A DNA stretch of 64,000 bases from Antribacter soli (GTDB taxonomy: Bacteria > Actinomycetota > Actinomycetes > Actinomycetales > Cellulomonadaceae), in contig NZ_JAKGSG010000040.1 in assembly GCF_021568775.1 (NCBI RefSeq), forward strand, positions 81,969 to 145,968, in the 5' to 3' direction. Numbering within the stretch: the stretch's first letter is position 1; every line of letters starts with the position of its first letter. The notes beneath the pieces were generated by a model, which saw only the letters and a program-made list of their open reading frames with translations, ran no database searches and had not been told where the DNA came from. Positions 26,146 to 36,431 of the stretch are shown one piece after another. A program made the position numbers and the translations under genes.

Positions 26146-27249
26146 ATGCCAGCGTTCGAACCCGATCGGATCACCGATCTCCTCACCTCAGCGACTGCTG
26201 ACGGCACCCTCCGTCACTCGCGCCGGAAGCGGCGTGGCGCCCGCTTCGTCGCCACGGTCCTGGTCGGGGCTCTCCTGCTGGTCATCGCCGGCGGGGCGGG
26301 GGCGTTGTGGGTCTACCAGCTCTCGATCAACAACAACATCGAACGCCTCGAGGACCCCTTCGCGGCGATCGACGAGGCCACGCGCCCGTCCGCGGCGCCG
26401 TCCGATCCGGCGGCGCCCTTTGCCGCGATGAACATCCTCGTGCTGGGCTCGGACAGCCGGATCTCCGCCGGCGACCCGAGCCAGTGGCAGGCGGGCGCAC
26501 AGCGCACCGACGCGATCATGCTGGTGCACCTGCCCGCCGACCGGCAGTCCGCCCAGGTGATGTCGATCCCGCGCGACTCGTGGGTTCCCATCCCCGGGTA
26601 CGGGGACGCCAAGATCAACGCGGCGTTCTCGTGGGGAGGGCCGTCCCTGATGATCCAGACGGTCGAGCAGCTCACCGGCGTGCGCATCGACCACTTCGCA
26701 GTCACCGACTTCGTGTCCTTCACCACGCTCACCGACGCCCTGGGCGGCGTCGACATCCTGATCCCGGAGGATGTGGGCTCCGGCGACACCTTCTTCGCGG
26801 CGGGCGAGTACACCATGTCGGGCGAGCAGGCGCTCGTCTACGCGCGCGAGCGGTACGGGCTCGCGAACGGGGACTTCGGCCGCGTACAGCGCCAGCAGAA
26901 CTGGATGCGGGCAATTCTCGCCAAGGCCAACACCCAGAAGGACGACCTGGGTGCGATGACCCGGCTCGTCGAGGCCTTCTCGAGGTCGGTCACGGTCGAC
27001 GAGGGCTTCACGTTCAACGAGATGACTCAGCTGGCGCTGAGCGCCGCCGACCTCTCGATCTCGGACGTCACCTTCATGACCGCGCCGTACTCGGGCACCG
27101 GCCGCTCGCCGGACGGCGGGCAGTCCATCGTGCTGCTGGACCGCCCACGCTTCGACCCGCTCATGGCAGCGGTCGCCGGCGACACCGTCGCGACCTATAT
27201 CGGGGAGCACCCCGGCGAGCTGACGGTCCTGCCGGCCATCGTGAAGTAG
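26146..27249 (+). CDS. LytR-CpsA-Psr (LCP) family wall-polymer ligase
   Basis: The 367-residue protein has a short basic cytoplasmic tail, one membrane helix (about 33-57) and the external LCP domain, with MNILVLGSDSR (about 95-105), QRTDAIMLVHL (about 118-128), MSIPRDSWVPIP (about 140-151) and an ARERYGLANGDFGRVQRQQ stretch (about 234-252). The Arg and Asp residues in these motifs bind the pyrophosphate of lipid-linked polymers. LCP enzymes move polymers from undecaprenyl pyrophosphate to peptidoglycan, so this gene is the likely attachment step for the polysaccharide made by the preceding cluster. An ATG at 26146 gives the start. There is no other LCP gene in the window. Confidence 0.9.
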   Translation: MPAFEPDRITDLLTSATADGTLRHSRRKRRGARFVATVLVGALLLVIAGGAGALWVYQLSINNNIERLEDPFAAIDEATRPSAAPSDPAAPFAAMNILVLGSDSRISAGDPSQWQAGAQRTDAIMLVHLPADRQSAQVMSIPRDSWVPIPGYGDAKINAAFSWGGPSLMIQTVEQLTGVRIDHFAVTDFVSFTTLTDALGGVDILIPEDVGSGDTFFAAGEYTMSGEQALVYARERYGLANGDFGRVQRQQNWMRAILAKANTQKDDLGAMTRLVEAFSRSVTVDEGFTFNEMTQLALSAADLSISDVTFMTAPYSGTGRSPDGGQSIVLLDRPRFDPLMAAVAGDTVATYIGEHPGELTVLPAIVK

Positions 27250-27280
27250 GCGCAGGTGACGTTGGGCACAGGCCCTGCCC

Positions 27281-27306
27281 TTAGCCGAGGTAATGACCTA
27301 GGCTAA
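27281..27306. promoter_or_regulatory. Palindromic operator candidate before the MarR-MFS pair
   Basis: The arms TTAGCC (27281-27286) and GGCTAA (27301-27306) are perfect. Inside them AGGT (27288) and ACCT (27296) also pair, so almost the whole 26 bases form a palindrome with one mismatched pair. It ends five bases before the GTG of the MarR gene, where no Shine-Dalgarno sequence exists. A TAGGCT hexamer within it could be the -10 of a leaderless transcript. The position fits autoregulation by the MarR protein. Confidence 0.6.
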
Positions 27307-27311
27307 CGAAT

Positions 27312-27743
27312 GTGCCCACACCCACGACCCCGGCCACCCTCGGCGGAGAGCTCCGCGTGGCGCTGGTCCGGATCTCCCGCCGCCTGCGCGCACAGCGCGG
27401 CGAGGCCGACCTGCCCGAGGGGCAGTTCGGGGTCCTGACGGTGCTGGACAAGCACGGCGAGATGTCCCCCGGCAGCCTCGCCGAGCACGAGCGCGTCAAG
27501 CCCCCGTCGATGACGCGCGCCGTGAACGCGCTCGCAGAGCTCGGCCTCGTGGAGAAGGACGAGCACGCGAGCGACAAGCGACAGGTGGTCGTCCGCCTGA
27601 CCGCGAAGGGGATCAAGGAGGTGGCGGAGACCCGCCGCCGCCGGGACGCCTGGCTCACCCGCCAGCTGGAAGACCTGACAGAGGAGGAACGAGCGGTCCT
27701 CGCGCGCGCGGGCGCGCTGTTGAGCCGGATCGCCGCCAGATGA
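27312..27743 (+). CDS. MarR-family transcriptional regulator
   Basis: The 143-residue winged-helix protein has the usual MarR plan: helix 1 with LRVALVRISRRLRAQ (about 15-29), a recognition region around SMTRAVNALAELGLVEK (about 65-81), a wing with DKRQVVVRLT (about 87-96) and C-terminal dimer helices. It probably represses itself and the overlapping MFS gene through the palindrome just upstream and responds to a small molecule, perhaps a substrate of the exporter. GTG 27312 is the first start in frame after the palindrome. It overlaps the MFS gene by four bases (ATGA). Confidence 0.88.
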   Translation: MPTPTTPATLGGELRVALVRISRRLRAQRGEADLPEGQFGVLTVLDKHGEMSPGSLAEHERVKPPSMTRAVNALAELGLVEKDEHASDKRQVVVRLTAKGIKEVAETRRRRDAWLTRQLEDLTEEERAVLARAGALLSRIAAR

Positions 27744-29041
27744 GTGCCACGTTCTCGAGCCTGAAGTATCACAACTACCGCATCTGGTTCGCCTCGGCGC
27801 TGGTCGCCAACATCGGCACCTGGATGCAGCGCGTGGCGCAGGACTGGGTCGTCCTGACCGACCTCACGGACAACTCGGGCGTGGCCGTCGGGATCGTGAC
27901 CGCCCTGCAGTTCGCCCCCGCCCTCTTCCTCAGCGCGTGGGCCGGCCTCCTCGCCGACCGCATGGACCGCCGTCGGCTCCTCATGCTGACCCAGGGCTCC
28001 ATGGGAGTGCTCGCCCTCGCCCTCGGCGCCCTGACGCTGAGCGGACGAGCCGAGCTGTGGCACCTGTACGTCTTCGCGACGCTCCTGGGTGTCGTCAGCG
28101 CGATCGACAACCCCGTGCGCCAGACCTTCGTCTCCGAGCTGGTGCCCGCCGAGCGGCTCGCCAACGCGGTGGGCCTGAACAGCACGAGCTTCAACGCCGC
28201 CCGCCTGATCGGCCCGGGCCTCGCGGGCCTGCTCATCGCGGCCGTGGGCAGCGGCTGGGTGTTCGTCATCAACGGCGTCTCGTTCGCCGCGGTCATCTTC
28301 GCGCTGTCCCGCATGCGCAACCTGCGCGCCGTGCCGAGCGCGCCCCGCCAGAAGGGCCAGATCCGCGAGGGCATCGCCTACGTCCGGGGGCGCTCCGACG
28401 TCGTCGTCATCCTGGCCGTGATGGGTGTGGCGTCCATGTTCGGGCTCAACTTCCAGCTCACCTCGGCGATGATGGCGCGCGTCGAGTTCGGCCGGGGCGC
28501 GAGCGAGTACGGGATTCTCGGCTCGGTCCTGGCCGTGGGGTCGCTCGCCGGTGCGCTGCTCGCCGCCCGGCGGGACCGGCCGCGCGTCCGCCTCGTCCTG
28601 GGCGCGGCCTTCGCGTTCGCCCTCGCGATGGGGGTGCAGGCCCTCATGCCGACCTACCTCGCGTACGCGTTGATGTGCATCCCCGTCGGCCTGGCGTCGC
28701 TGACGATGCTGACCGCCGCGAACGCGGCGTTGCAGCTCTCCGTGGACCCGCTGATACGCGGTCGCGTCATGTCCCTCTACATGATGGTGCTGCTCGGCAC
28801 GACGCCGCTCGGCTCGCCGCTGGTCGGCTGGGTCGGGGAGACGCTCGGCCCGCGGTACGCCGTGCTGCTCGGTGCCGTCGCGACCGGCGCCGCCGCCCTC
28901 ACGGCGACGGTGTGGGCGGTGCGGCGCTGGCGCGTCACGGTGCGTTACCGCGTGCTGCACGACACCTGGCTCCCGCGCCTCCAGCTCCAGGTGGTCTACC
29001 CCGACCGCCTGGGCGCGCAGGAGGCGACGCTCGCCGCGTAG
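27740..29041 (+). CDS. MFS transporter (MFS_3/enterobactin-exporter-like)
   Basis: The 433-residue protein has about 12 membrane helices, an N-terminal SSLKYHNYRIWF motif and the loop 2-3 signature AGLLADRMDRRRLL (about 72-85) of major facilitator proteins. The first helices with NIGTWMQRVAQDW are typical of the MFS_3 branch, which includes EntS-like and multidrug exporters. It is translated together with the MarR regulator, so it is probably an inducible efflux pump. The substrate is unknown. Confidence 0.85.
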   Translation: MSATFSSLKYHNYRIWFASALVANIGTWMQRVAQDWVVLTDLTDNSGVAVGIVTALQFAPALFLSAWAGLLADRMDRRRLLMLTQGSMGVLALALGALTLSGRAELWHLYVFATLLGVVSAIDNPVRQTFVSELVPAERLANAVGLNSTSFNAARLIGPGLAGLLIAAVGSGWVFVINGVSFAAVIFALSRMRNLRAVPSAPRQKGQIREGIAYVRGRSDVVVILAVMGVASMFGLNFQLTSAMMARVEFGRGASEYGILGSVLAVGSLAGALLAARRDRPRVRLVLGAAFAFALAMGVQALMPTYLAYALMCIPVGLASLTMLTAANAALQLSVDPLIRGRVMSLYMMVLLGTTPLGSPLVGWVGETLGPRYAVLLGAVATGAAALTATVWAVRRWRVTVRYRVLHDTWLPRLQLQVVYPDRLGAQEATLAA

Positions 29042-29068
29042 CGGAGCCGCCGCGTAGCGGAACCGGGG

Positions 29069-29911
29069 TCAGCGGAGCTGGTCCTGCCGGCGGACCGCCT
29101 CGGTCACGGTCCGCTCTGCCACGAGGGAGTTCTCCCGCTCGATCCTGCGCTGCTTGAGCTTGGCCTCGAACTCGGCCTGAGCGCGGATCTCGGACTCGGT
29201 CGGCCACAGGCCGATCACGAGGATGAGCATGAACGTGACCACGGACACGCCCATGACGAGCGGCAGGAGCAGCTCGGTGGTGTCGGCGCCGCCGGGCACG
29301 GTGTTCGTCGGGTTGGCGAGCGACACGCCCGACATTCCCGTGTAGTGCATGCCCGTCACAGCGATGCCCATCACGAGGGTGGCCACGATCATGGCCGCGA
29401 TCCCGCGGATGTGGACCGTGCACCACAGGGCGGCGATCGCCGCCACCACCGCGATGACGACCGACGTGGCGACGAGCACCGGGTCGTAGGTCACCTCGGC
29501 GGACGTCTTCATCGCGCTCATGCCCATGTAGTGCATGCCGGCGACGCCGATGCCCGCGAGCAGGCCGCCCGCGACGATCGACGGACCCGCGCCACGGCCC
29601 AGGTCGACGATCAGCAGGCCCGCGCCGACCACCACGATCGCGATCAGCGCGCTCAGCAGGGTGAGCGGGATGTCGTAGCGGATCGTCACGCCGCTCGCGC
29701 CGAAGCCCAGCATGGCGATGAAGTGCATGACCCAGATGCCCGTGCCGCCGAGGGAGATGGCACCGAGGGCGAGCCAGACCAGCCGGCCGGCGCGGGTCGC
29801 CGCGCGGGCGCGGGAGGTGCAGGAGAGGGCCGTCGCGGCCCCCGTGCAGGACAGGGCGTACGCCAGCACCGGCGTGACGGCCCCGTAGAGGAAATGATCG
29901 ATCACTGGCAT
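29069..29911 (-). CDS. MHYT-domain integral membrane sensor
   Basis: The 280-residue protein has seven hydrophobic helices. The motifs MHFI (about 61), MHYMGM (about 126) and MHYTGM (about 188) are the repeated MHYT signature, thought to bind copper and sense oxygen, CO or NO. In many bacteria MHYT domains are fused to GGDEF/EAL domains; here only a charged cytoplasmic tail of about 50 residues follows (KLKQRRIERENS), with no output domain, so any signalling partner must be separate. ATG 29911 was chosen for its GAGGGG; the frame runs further upstream without support. It converges with the MFS gene. The 218 bases to serC hold no gene. Confidence 0.85.
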   Translation of the reverse strand: MPVIDHFLYGAVTPVLAYALSCTGAATALSCTSRARAATRAGRLVWLALGAISLGGTGIWVMHFIAMLGFGASGVTIRYDIPLTLLSALIAIVVVGAGLLIVDLGRGAGPSIVAGGLLAGIGVAGMHYMGMSAMKTSAEVTYDPVLVATSVVIAVVAAIAALWCTVHIRGIAAMIVATLVMGIAVTGMHYTGMSGVSLANPTNTVPGGADTTELLLPLVMGVSVVTFMLILVIGLWPTESEIRAQAEFEAKLKQRRIERENSLVAERTVTEAVRRQDQLR

Positions 29912-30129
29912 GCAGGCCCCTCGGGGTACAACGTCGGAACCGTCGCGCCGTGGCTTGACGCGCCGGAGTCGTGTGCACAGCGCGCGTGATGGGCGCCGGT
30001 CCCCGGCCACGTTACATACCGTCACCAGAGCGGACAATCGGAAGCAGGGGCAGATTCACCCGTTCGTACCGGAATAACCCCCTGGTAGGGACCGTTTAGG
30101 GCGGATTACAACTGTGATTCGGGCAACCG

Positions 30130-32110
<1,981 letters not shown>

Positions 32111-32186
32111 CCAGCGCCGACGTCGTGCCCCGGGCGCCGAGCGGCCTCCACTGTGACGGGTGCCACAGGGCGACCGTGACGGTAAC

Positions 32187-32215
32187 GTGACATCGCCCCA
32201 CGCTTCCGGTACGTT
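32187..32215 (+). promoter_or_regulatory. Candidate promoter of the riboswitch-NlpC/P60 unit
   Basis: GTGACA (32187-32192) and TACGTT (32210-32215) are 17 bases apart, as expected for a sigma-70-type promoter. Transcription would begin near 32222, just ahead of the riboswitch. Confidence 0.4.
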
Positions 32216-32254
32216 CAGAACCGCTCCGCAGAGTTCCTCTGCCGGAGTCCTCGT

Positions 32255-32425
32255 ACGGACGCCGAACCCTGTCACCGTCCGAGGCACCACAACCCGCATG
32301 ACAGGGGCGGGGGACCCAATTTGGGCGCCAGGGTGCGTCCTCGGGGTGAAGTCGGGCGGTTCTCGGGCCGCTCGACCGGGTGCTTTCTCCCACCCGAACC
32401 CGACAGCTGACCTCGTAGGCGTACA
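32255..32425 (+). promoter_or_regulatory. ydaO-yuaA (cyclic di-AMP) riboswitch
   Basis: The 330-base leader of the NlpC/P60 gene matches the conserved blocks of the ydaO class: GCCGAACCCTGTCACC near the 5' end, GGGGGACCCAATTTGGG at about 32309-32326, GGGGTGAAGTCGG at about 32342, and the 3' block CCGAACCCGACAGCTGACC followed by TCGTAGGCGT, ending just before the ribosome binding site. GACGCC (32258-32263) can pair with GGCGT (32418-32422) to close the P1 stem. In actinobacteria this class sits before cell-wall hydrolase genes and turns them off when c-di-AMP is high. The boundaries were set by eye. Confidence 0.88.
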
Positions 32426-32440
32426 AGGAGAGGTACATAC

Positions 32441-33166
32441 GTGACCGCACGTACCACTCGTGCTCGCCATCGGGCAGCGCGTCGCCCTGTAGCGTCCTTC
32501 GCACAGAGCTCCACGATCGGCCGTAACGCCACCATCGTGGCCGCCGGGGCCGGCATCCTCGTCTCGACCTTCGGTGCGGCCGCAGCGCCCGCCGTGGCCG
32601 CACCTCTTCCCGACAGCTCCACGAAGCTCAGCACCGTCGACCTGTCGGCGCTGACGGAGCAGGCCCGTGAGGCCCTCGCCGCGGCTCCCGTCGTGGCCGT
32701 TGCCGCCGACGCGCAGTTCGGCGTCGAGCAGGCCGCTGTCTCCGTGACCCCCGCCCCGGCCAAGGTCACGCGAGCCACCACCACCTCCAGCACCACGAGC
32801 ACGACGTCGATCGGCGCGGCCGTCCCGGCGTCGGCGAACGGCTCCACGATCGTCTCGATCGCGGCCCGCTACGTCGGTGTCCCCTACCTCAGCGGCGGGA
32901 CCACGCCGGACGGCTTCGACTGCTCGGGCTTCACGGCGTACGTCTACGCCCAGGCCGGCATCAGCCTCCCGCGCACCTCGTCGGCCCAGGCCGCCGGCGG
33001 TACCCGGGTGTCGCGTGCCGACGCCCAGCCGGGCGACCTGGTGTACGCCCCCGGCCACATCGGCATCTACGCCGGTGGCAACACCATGATCGACGCCCCG
33101 CGGCCGGGCAAGACCGTCCAGTTCCGCGCGATCTGGATGAGTGCCCCGCAGTTCATCCGGTACTGA
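32441..33166 (+). CDS. Secreted NlpC/P60 peptidoglycan endopeptidase
   Basis: The 241-residue protein has a twin-arginine-free signal sequence with a long basic N region (cleavage near residue 54), a Ser/Thr/Ala-rich linker (about 100-132) and a C-terminal NlpC/P60 domain with DGFDCSGF (Cys161), APGHIGIY (His206) and a third polar residue after it. It cuts peptide stems of peptidoglycan, D-gamma-glutamyl-diaminopimelate bonds in the family. GTG 32441 follows AAGGAGAGG. A c-di-AMP riboswitch controls it, and a strong terminator follows, so it forms its own transcription unit. There are no LysM or other wall-binding domains. Confidence 0.92.
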   Translation: MTARTTRARHRAARRPVASFAQSSTIGRNATIVAAGAGILVSTFGAAAAPAVAAPLPDSSTKLSTVDLSALTEQAREALAAAPVVAVAADAQFGVEQAAVSVTPAPAKVTRATTTSSTTSTTSIGAAVPASANGSTIVSIAARYVGVPYLSGGTTPDGFDCSGFTAYVYAQAGISLPRTSSAQAAGGTRVSRADAQPGDLVYAPGHIGIYAGGNTMIDAPRPGKTVQFRAIWMSAPQFIRY

Positions 33167-33186
33167 CCCCCGCGTACCGATCACCC

Positions 33187-33220
33187 GATGCCCCGGCGTG
33201 CGCAAGCATGCCGGGGCATC
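33187..33220 (+). terminator. Intrinsic terminator after NlpC/P60 gene
   Basis: GATGCCCCGGC (33187-33197) and GCCGGGGCATC (33210-33220) are perfect 11-base complements around a 12-base loop. It lies 21 bases after the stop. There is no long T tract, as is common in GC-rich genomes. Confidence 0.8.
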
Positions 33221-33305
33221 GTGCTGTCTGCGCGCGCTCAGGCAGAAAACCGGGCTCAGGCAGTAGCGTTGAGGCATCGCTCCACAGTGACGAGGAGGGC
33301 ACGCG

Positions 33306-34313
33306 ATGACACGACCGGAGGTCGTGCTGGTCGGGGTCGACGGGTCGGAGGCGAGCCTGCACGCGCTGGACTGGGCGGCGGCCTATGGGCGGCGGGTCGG
33401 CTGGGCCCTGCACGTCGTGTGCAGCTACTCGTTGCCCTCGTTCACCGCGGCGTCGCTCGACGGCGGCTACGCCGCGCTCGACGACACCACCATCCAGGAA
33501 GGCGCGAAGGCGGTCCTCGCGGAGGCGGAGGCGCGCGTCGCCGACTCGGGCCTGCGGGTGACGACGGCGGTCGCCACCGGCGACGCGGCCGGTGTGCTGG
33601 TCGAGCTGTCGAGGGACTACGGCCTCGCCGTCGTGGGCACCCGGGGCCGCGGCGGGTTCACGGAGCGTCTGCTCGGCACCGTCTCGTCCGCCCTGCCCGC
33701 GCACGCGCACTGTCCCGTCGTCGTCGTGCCCCTGCGCTCGGCGGCCGGCCGTGGCTCGGTGTCCACGCTGGGCTGGCCGGCAACGGGCGGCCGGGACATG
33801 CCCGGTGGCGCCCCTCACGGCATCGAACCGGACGAGGGTGCGCTGCGGGACGTGTCGAGGATCGTCGTGGGCGTGGACGGGTCGCCGCAGGCCGAGGCGG
33901 CGCTGCGGCACGCGATCGAGCAGGCGAAGGTGTGGGGTGCGGAGCTGACGGCCGTGGCGGGCGTGCCGGTCGGGTCGGGCTCGGGGCTGCTCGCGTGGCT
34001 GCCGTCGAACATCGACCACGACCAGGTCCTCGCGGACCTCAGGGCCGGGCTGGACGTGATCGTCGACCGGTACGAGGCCATGAACCCCGGCCTGACGATC
34101 CGCCGCATCGTGCTCGACGGCACGGGGGCCGAGCTCCTCACCGAGTTCTCCACCGCCTCCGACCTCATCGTGGTCGGCTCACGCGGGCGGGGCGGGTTCC
34201 GCGGTCTGCTGCTCGGGTCCACGAGCCAGGCGGTGCTGCACCACTCGGCGTGCCCCGTCCTGGTGGTCAACCGGCACTGCGCGGAAGCGGACGCTGAGGT
34301 CGCGGCCTCCTGA
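33306..34313 (+). CDS. Tandem-domain universal stress protein
   Basis: The 335-residue protein contains two UspA domains (about 1-140 and 180-325). Each ends with the nucleotide-binding signature G-x2-G-x9-G-S/T: VGTRGRGGF..LLGTVSS (about 110-128) and VGSRGRGGF..LLGSTSQ (about 288-306), so both should bind ATP. Each domain begins with VVxVDGS. Two-domain USPs are frequent in actinobacteria and respond to hypoxia, starvation or redox stress. ATG 33306 follows GAGGAGGG. It converges closely (ten bases) with the LacI-type gene. Confidence 0.92.
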   Translation: MTRPEVVLVGVDGSEASLHALDWAAAYGRRVGWALHVVCSYSLPSFTAASLDGGYAALDDTTIQEGAKAVLAEAEARVADSGLRVTTAVATGDAAGVLVELSRDYGLAVVGTRGRGGFTERLLGTVSSALPAHAHCPVVVVPLRSAAGRGSVSTLGWPATGGRDMPGGAPHGIEPDEGALRDVSRIVVGVDGSPQAEAALRHAIEQAKVWGAELTAVAGVPVGSGSGLLAWLPSNIDHDQVLADLRAGLDVIVDRYEAMNPGLTIRRIVLDGTGAELLTEFSTASDLIVVGSRGRGGFRGLLLGSTSQAVLHHSACPVLVVNRHCAEADAEVAAS

Positions 34314-34322
34314 CGCCCCGGC

Positions 34323-35351
34323 TCAGCGCGGCGGCGCCGTGCTCGCCCGCACGACGAGCCGGACGGGCACGAGGGTGTGCACGTCGGTGAGCACCTCGCC
34401 GTCGCGCACCTGGCGCATGAGGAGGTCCACGAGCTCGCGGCCGACGGCGGCGAAGTCCTGCGCCACCGTCGTGAGCGGCGGCCACAGGTGCTCGGCGAGC
34501 AGGATGTCGTCGAAGCCGACCACGGAGACGTCGCCCGGCACGTCCCGTCCGGCCTCGTGCAGGGCGTGGATGAGCCCCGCCGCCATCTCGTCGTTCGCGC
34601 AGAAGACCGCGGTGACCTCTGACTGCGTGGCGAGGGCGCGGCCGGCGGCGTAGCCGGAGCCGGCGGACCAGTCGCCGGTGACGGGTGGCGGGACGTCGCG
34701 CCCGGCGGCGGTGAGCGTGGCGCGCCAGCCCTCGGCGCGCTGGAGCGCCGGCCTGGAGTCTTCGGGCCCGGTGACGTGGTGCACGGTGCGGTGGCCCAGC
34801 CCGAGGAGGTGCTCGACGGCGCGCTGGGCACCGCCGGTCTGGTCCGTGCCGACGGCGGGGTGGTGTCCGACGAACCGGGAGTCCGAGACCGCGACCGGCA
34901 GCCGCGGTGGCAGCAGCAGCGAGTCCGGCGTGGCGGTCTCGGCGCGGATGATGACGAGCCCGTCGATGGCCTGGTGGGACAGGCGGGCGACGGCGGCGGA
35001 GACGTCGTCGGACGAGGGGCTCTCGACGTCCACGAGCGTGACGGTGTAGCCGTGGTCGCGGGCGGCCTCGACGACGGCCTCGACGGTGCGGGACTCGCCG
35101 GTGCGGGCGAGCCGGTGGGCGATGACGCCGAACGTGCCGTACTGGCCGTAGCGCAGGGCCCGCGCGGCGCTGTTGGGGGAGTAGCCCAGCTGCTGCATCG
35201 CGGCCAGCACGCGGTCCCGGGTCTCGTCGCGTACGTTCGACGCCCCCATGGAGACGCGCGAGACTGTCTGGGCGGAGACGCCGGCAAGGGCCGCGACGTC
35301 GGCCATCGACGCGCCGGCGCGCGGTTTGGGCCTCCGGACGGGAGCATTCAT
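34323..35351 (-). CDS. LacI-family repressor of the adjacent sugar-uptake locus
   Basis: The 342-residue protein has the LacI helix-turn-helix with MADVAALAGVSAQTVSRV (about 16-33) and SPNSAARALR (about 58-67), followed by a periplasmic-binding-like sensor domain with DGLVII (about 129-134), GFDDILLAEHLWPPLTTV (about 280-297). It probably represses the divergent ABC transporter genes at 35475 and binds the palindrome at 35426; the inducer should be the imported sugar or its product. ATG 35351 is the start. The hinge helix region SAARAL is intact. Confidence 0.9.
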   Translation of the reverse strand: MNAPVRRPKPRAGASMADVAALAGVSAQTVSRVSMGASNVRDETRDRVLAAMQQLGYSPNSAARALRYGQYGTFGVIAHRLARTGESRTVEAVVEAARDHGYTVTLVDVESPSSDDVSAAVARLSHQAIDGLVIIRAETATPDSLLLPPRLPVAVSDSRFVGHHPAVGTDQTGGAQRAVEHLLGLGHRTVHHVTGPEDSRPALQRAEGWRATLTAAGRDVPPPVTGDWSAGSGYAAGRALATQSEVTAVFCANDEMAAGLIHALHEAGRDVPGDVSVVGFDDILLAEHLWPPLTTVAQDFAAVGRELVDLLMRQVRDGEVLTDVHTLVPVRLVVRASTAPPR

Positions 35352-35425
35352 GGCTTGACCATACTGTGACCAGGGCTGGCTTGACGCTCTCCTCGGCGTG
35401 ATGAGAAGGTCGGTCGCGAGAGCGG

Positions 35426-35439
35426 TGTTAACGTAAACA
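35426..35439. promoter_or_regulatory. LacI-type operator in the divergent regulator/ABC transporter region
   Basis: TGTTAACGTAAACA is a 14-base inverted repeat with a single mismatched pair around a central CG, the usual LacI-family site. It lies 35 bases before the first permease gene and 74 bases before the repressor gene, so one protein could control both directions. Confidence 0.75.
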
Positions 35440-35474
35440 TCTTACCCACTCACGGACGAGCGGAAAGGACGGCG

Positions 35475-36431
35475 ATGTCCGCAGTAACGGCAGACCAGCG
35501 GGCCGGCGCGGCCGGGACGCCCGTGCCGGCCAGTCCCACGAAGAAGCGTGGACGCCGGGCTCCGGCATCCCGGGTACATCTGGCGGGCTGGGGCTTCGTC
35601 ACCCCGTTCCTCGTCGCGTTCGCGCTGGCGTTCCTGGCGCCGCTCGCCTACTCGGTCTACCTCAGCCTGTTCCGGAACCAGCTCATCGGCGGCAACCAGT
35701 TCGTCGGGATCCAGAACTACCTCGCCGCCTTCTCGGACGGCAAGTTCTGGGACGGTGCCCTGCGCGTCGGGCTGTTCCTCGCGGTGCAGGTCCCGGTCAT
35801 GCTGGCGATCGCGCTGGTCGCGGCCCTCGCCATCGACAGCGGGCGACTGCACGGCAAGAGCTTCTTCCGGATCGCGATCTTCCTGCCCTACGCGGTGCCG
35901 GGCGTCGTCGCCGTGCTCATGTGGGGCTTCATGTACAGCGACCGGATGGGCCTGACGGGCCACCTCAACGACTGGGTCGGGTTCGCCCTGTTCACGCCGT
36001 ACACGAAACAGTGGATCCTCGTCGCGATCGGCAACATCGTGACCTGGGAGTTCGTCGGCTACAACATGCTGATCTTCTACTCGGCGCTGCGGACGATCCC
36101 CGGGGAGCTCTACGAGGCGGCCGCGCTCGACGGTGCCGGGCAGTTCCGCATCGTCCGGGCCGTCAAGCTGCCTGCCCTGCGGGGCGCGATCGTGATCGCG
36201 ACCATCTTCTCGATCATCGGCAGCTTCCAGCTCTTCAACGAGCCGAACATCCTCAAGACGATCGTGCCCACGCTCATCTCCACGTCGTACACGCCCAACA
36301 TGTACGCCTACAACCTCAGCTTCGTGGGGCAGCAGGTCAACTACGCGGCGACCATCGCGATCATCATGGGCGTCCTCACCGCGGTCATCGCCTACGTGGT
36401 CCAGCTGCGCGCGAGCCGGGAGAACGACTGA
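35475..36431 (+). CDS. Carbohydrate ABC transporter permease 1 (CUT1, MalF-like)
   Basis: The 318-residue protein has six membrane helices and the EAA loop at about 210-230 (YEAAALDGAGQFRIVRAVKLP), which contacts the ATPase. The N terminus is cytoplasmic and basic. It forms the channel with the next protein. No ATPase gene lies nearby; CUT1 importers in actinobacteria commonly share one MsmK/MsiK-type ATPase encoded elsewhere. It overlaps the second permease by one base. The LacI operator upstream shows control by sugar. Confidence 0.9.
   Translation: MSAVTADQRAGAAGTPVPASPTKKRGRRAPASRVHLAGWGFVTPFLVAFALAFLAPLAYSVYLSLFRNQLIGGNQFVGIQNYLAAFSDGKFWDGALRVGLFLAVQVPVMLAIALVAALAIDSGRLHGKSFFRIAIFLPYAVPGVVAVLMWGFMYSDRMGLTGHLNDWVGFALFTPYTKQWILVAIGNIVTWEFVGYNMLIFYSALRTIPGELYEAAALDGAGQFRIVRAVKLPALRGAIVIATIFSIIGSFQLFNEPNILKTIVPTLISTSYTPNMYAYNLSFVGQQVNYAATIAIIMGVLTAVIAYVVQLRASREND

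Noticed and set aside
27288..27310. Possible iron box for the DtxR-type regulator
   Set aside because: Only about 11 of 19 positions fit the consensus; the sequence is better explained as a MarR palindrome.
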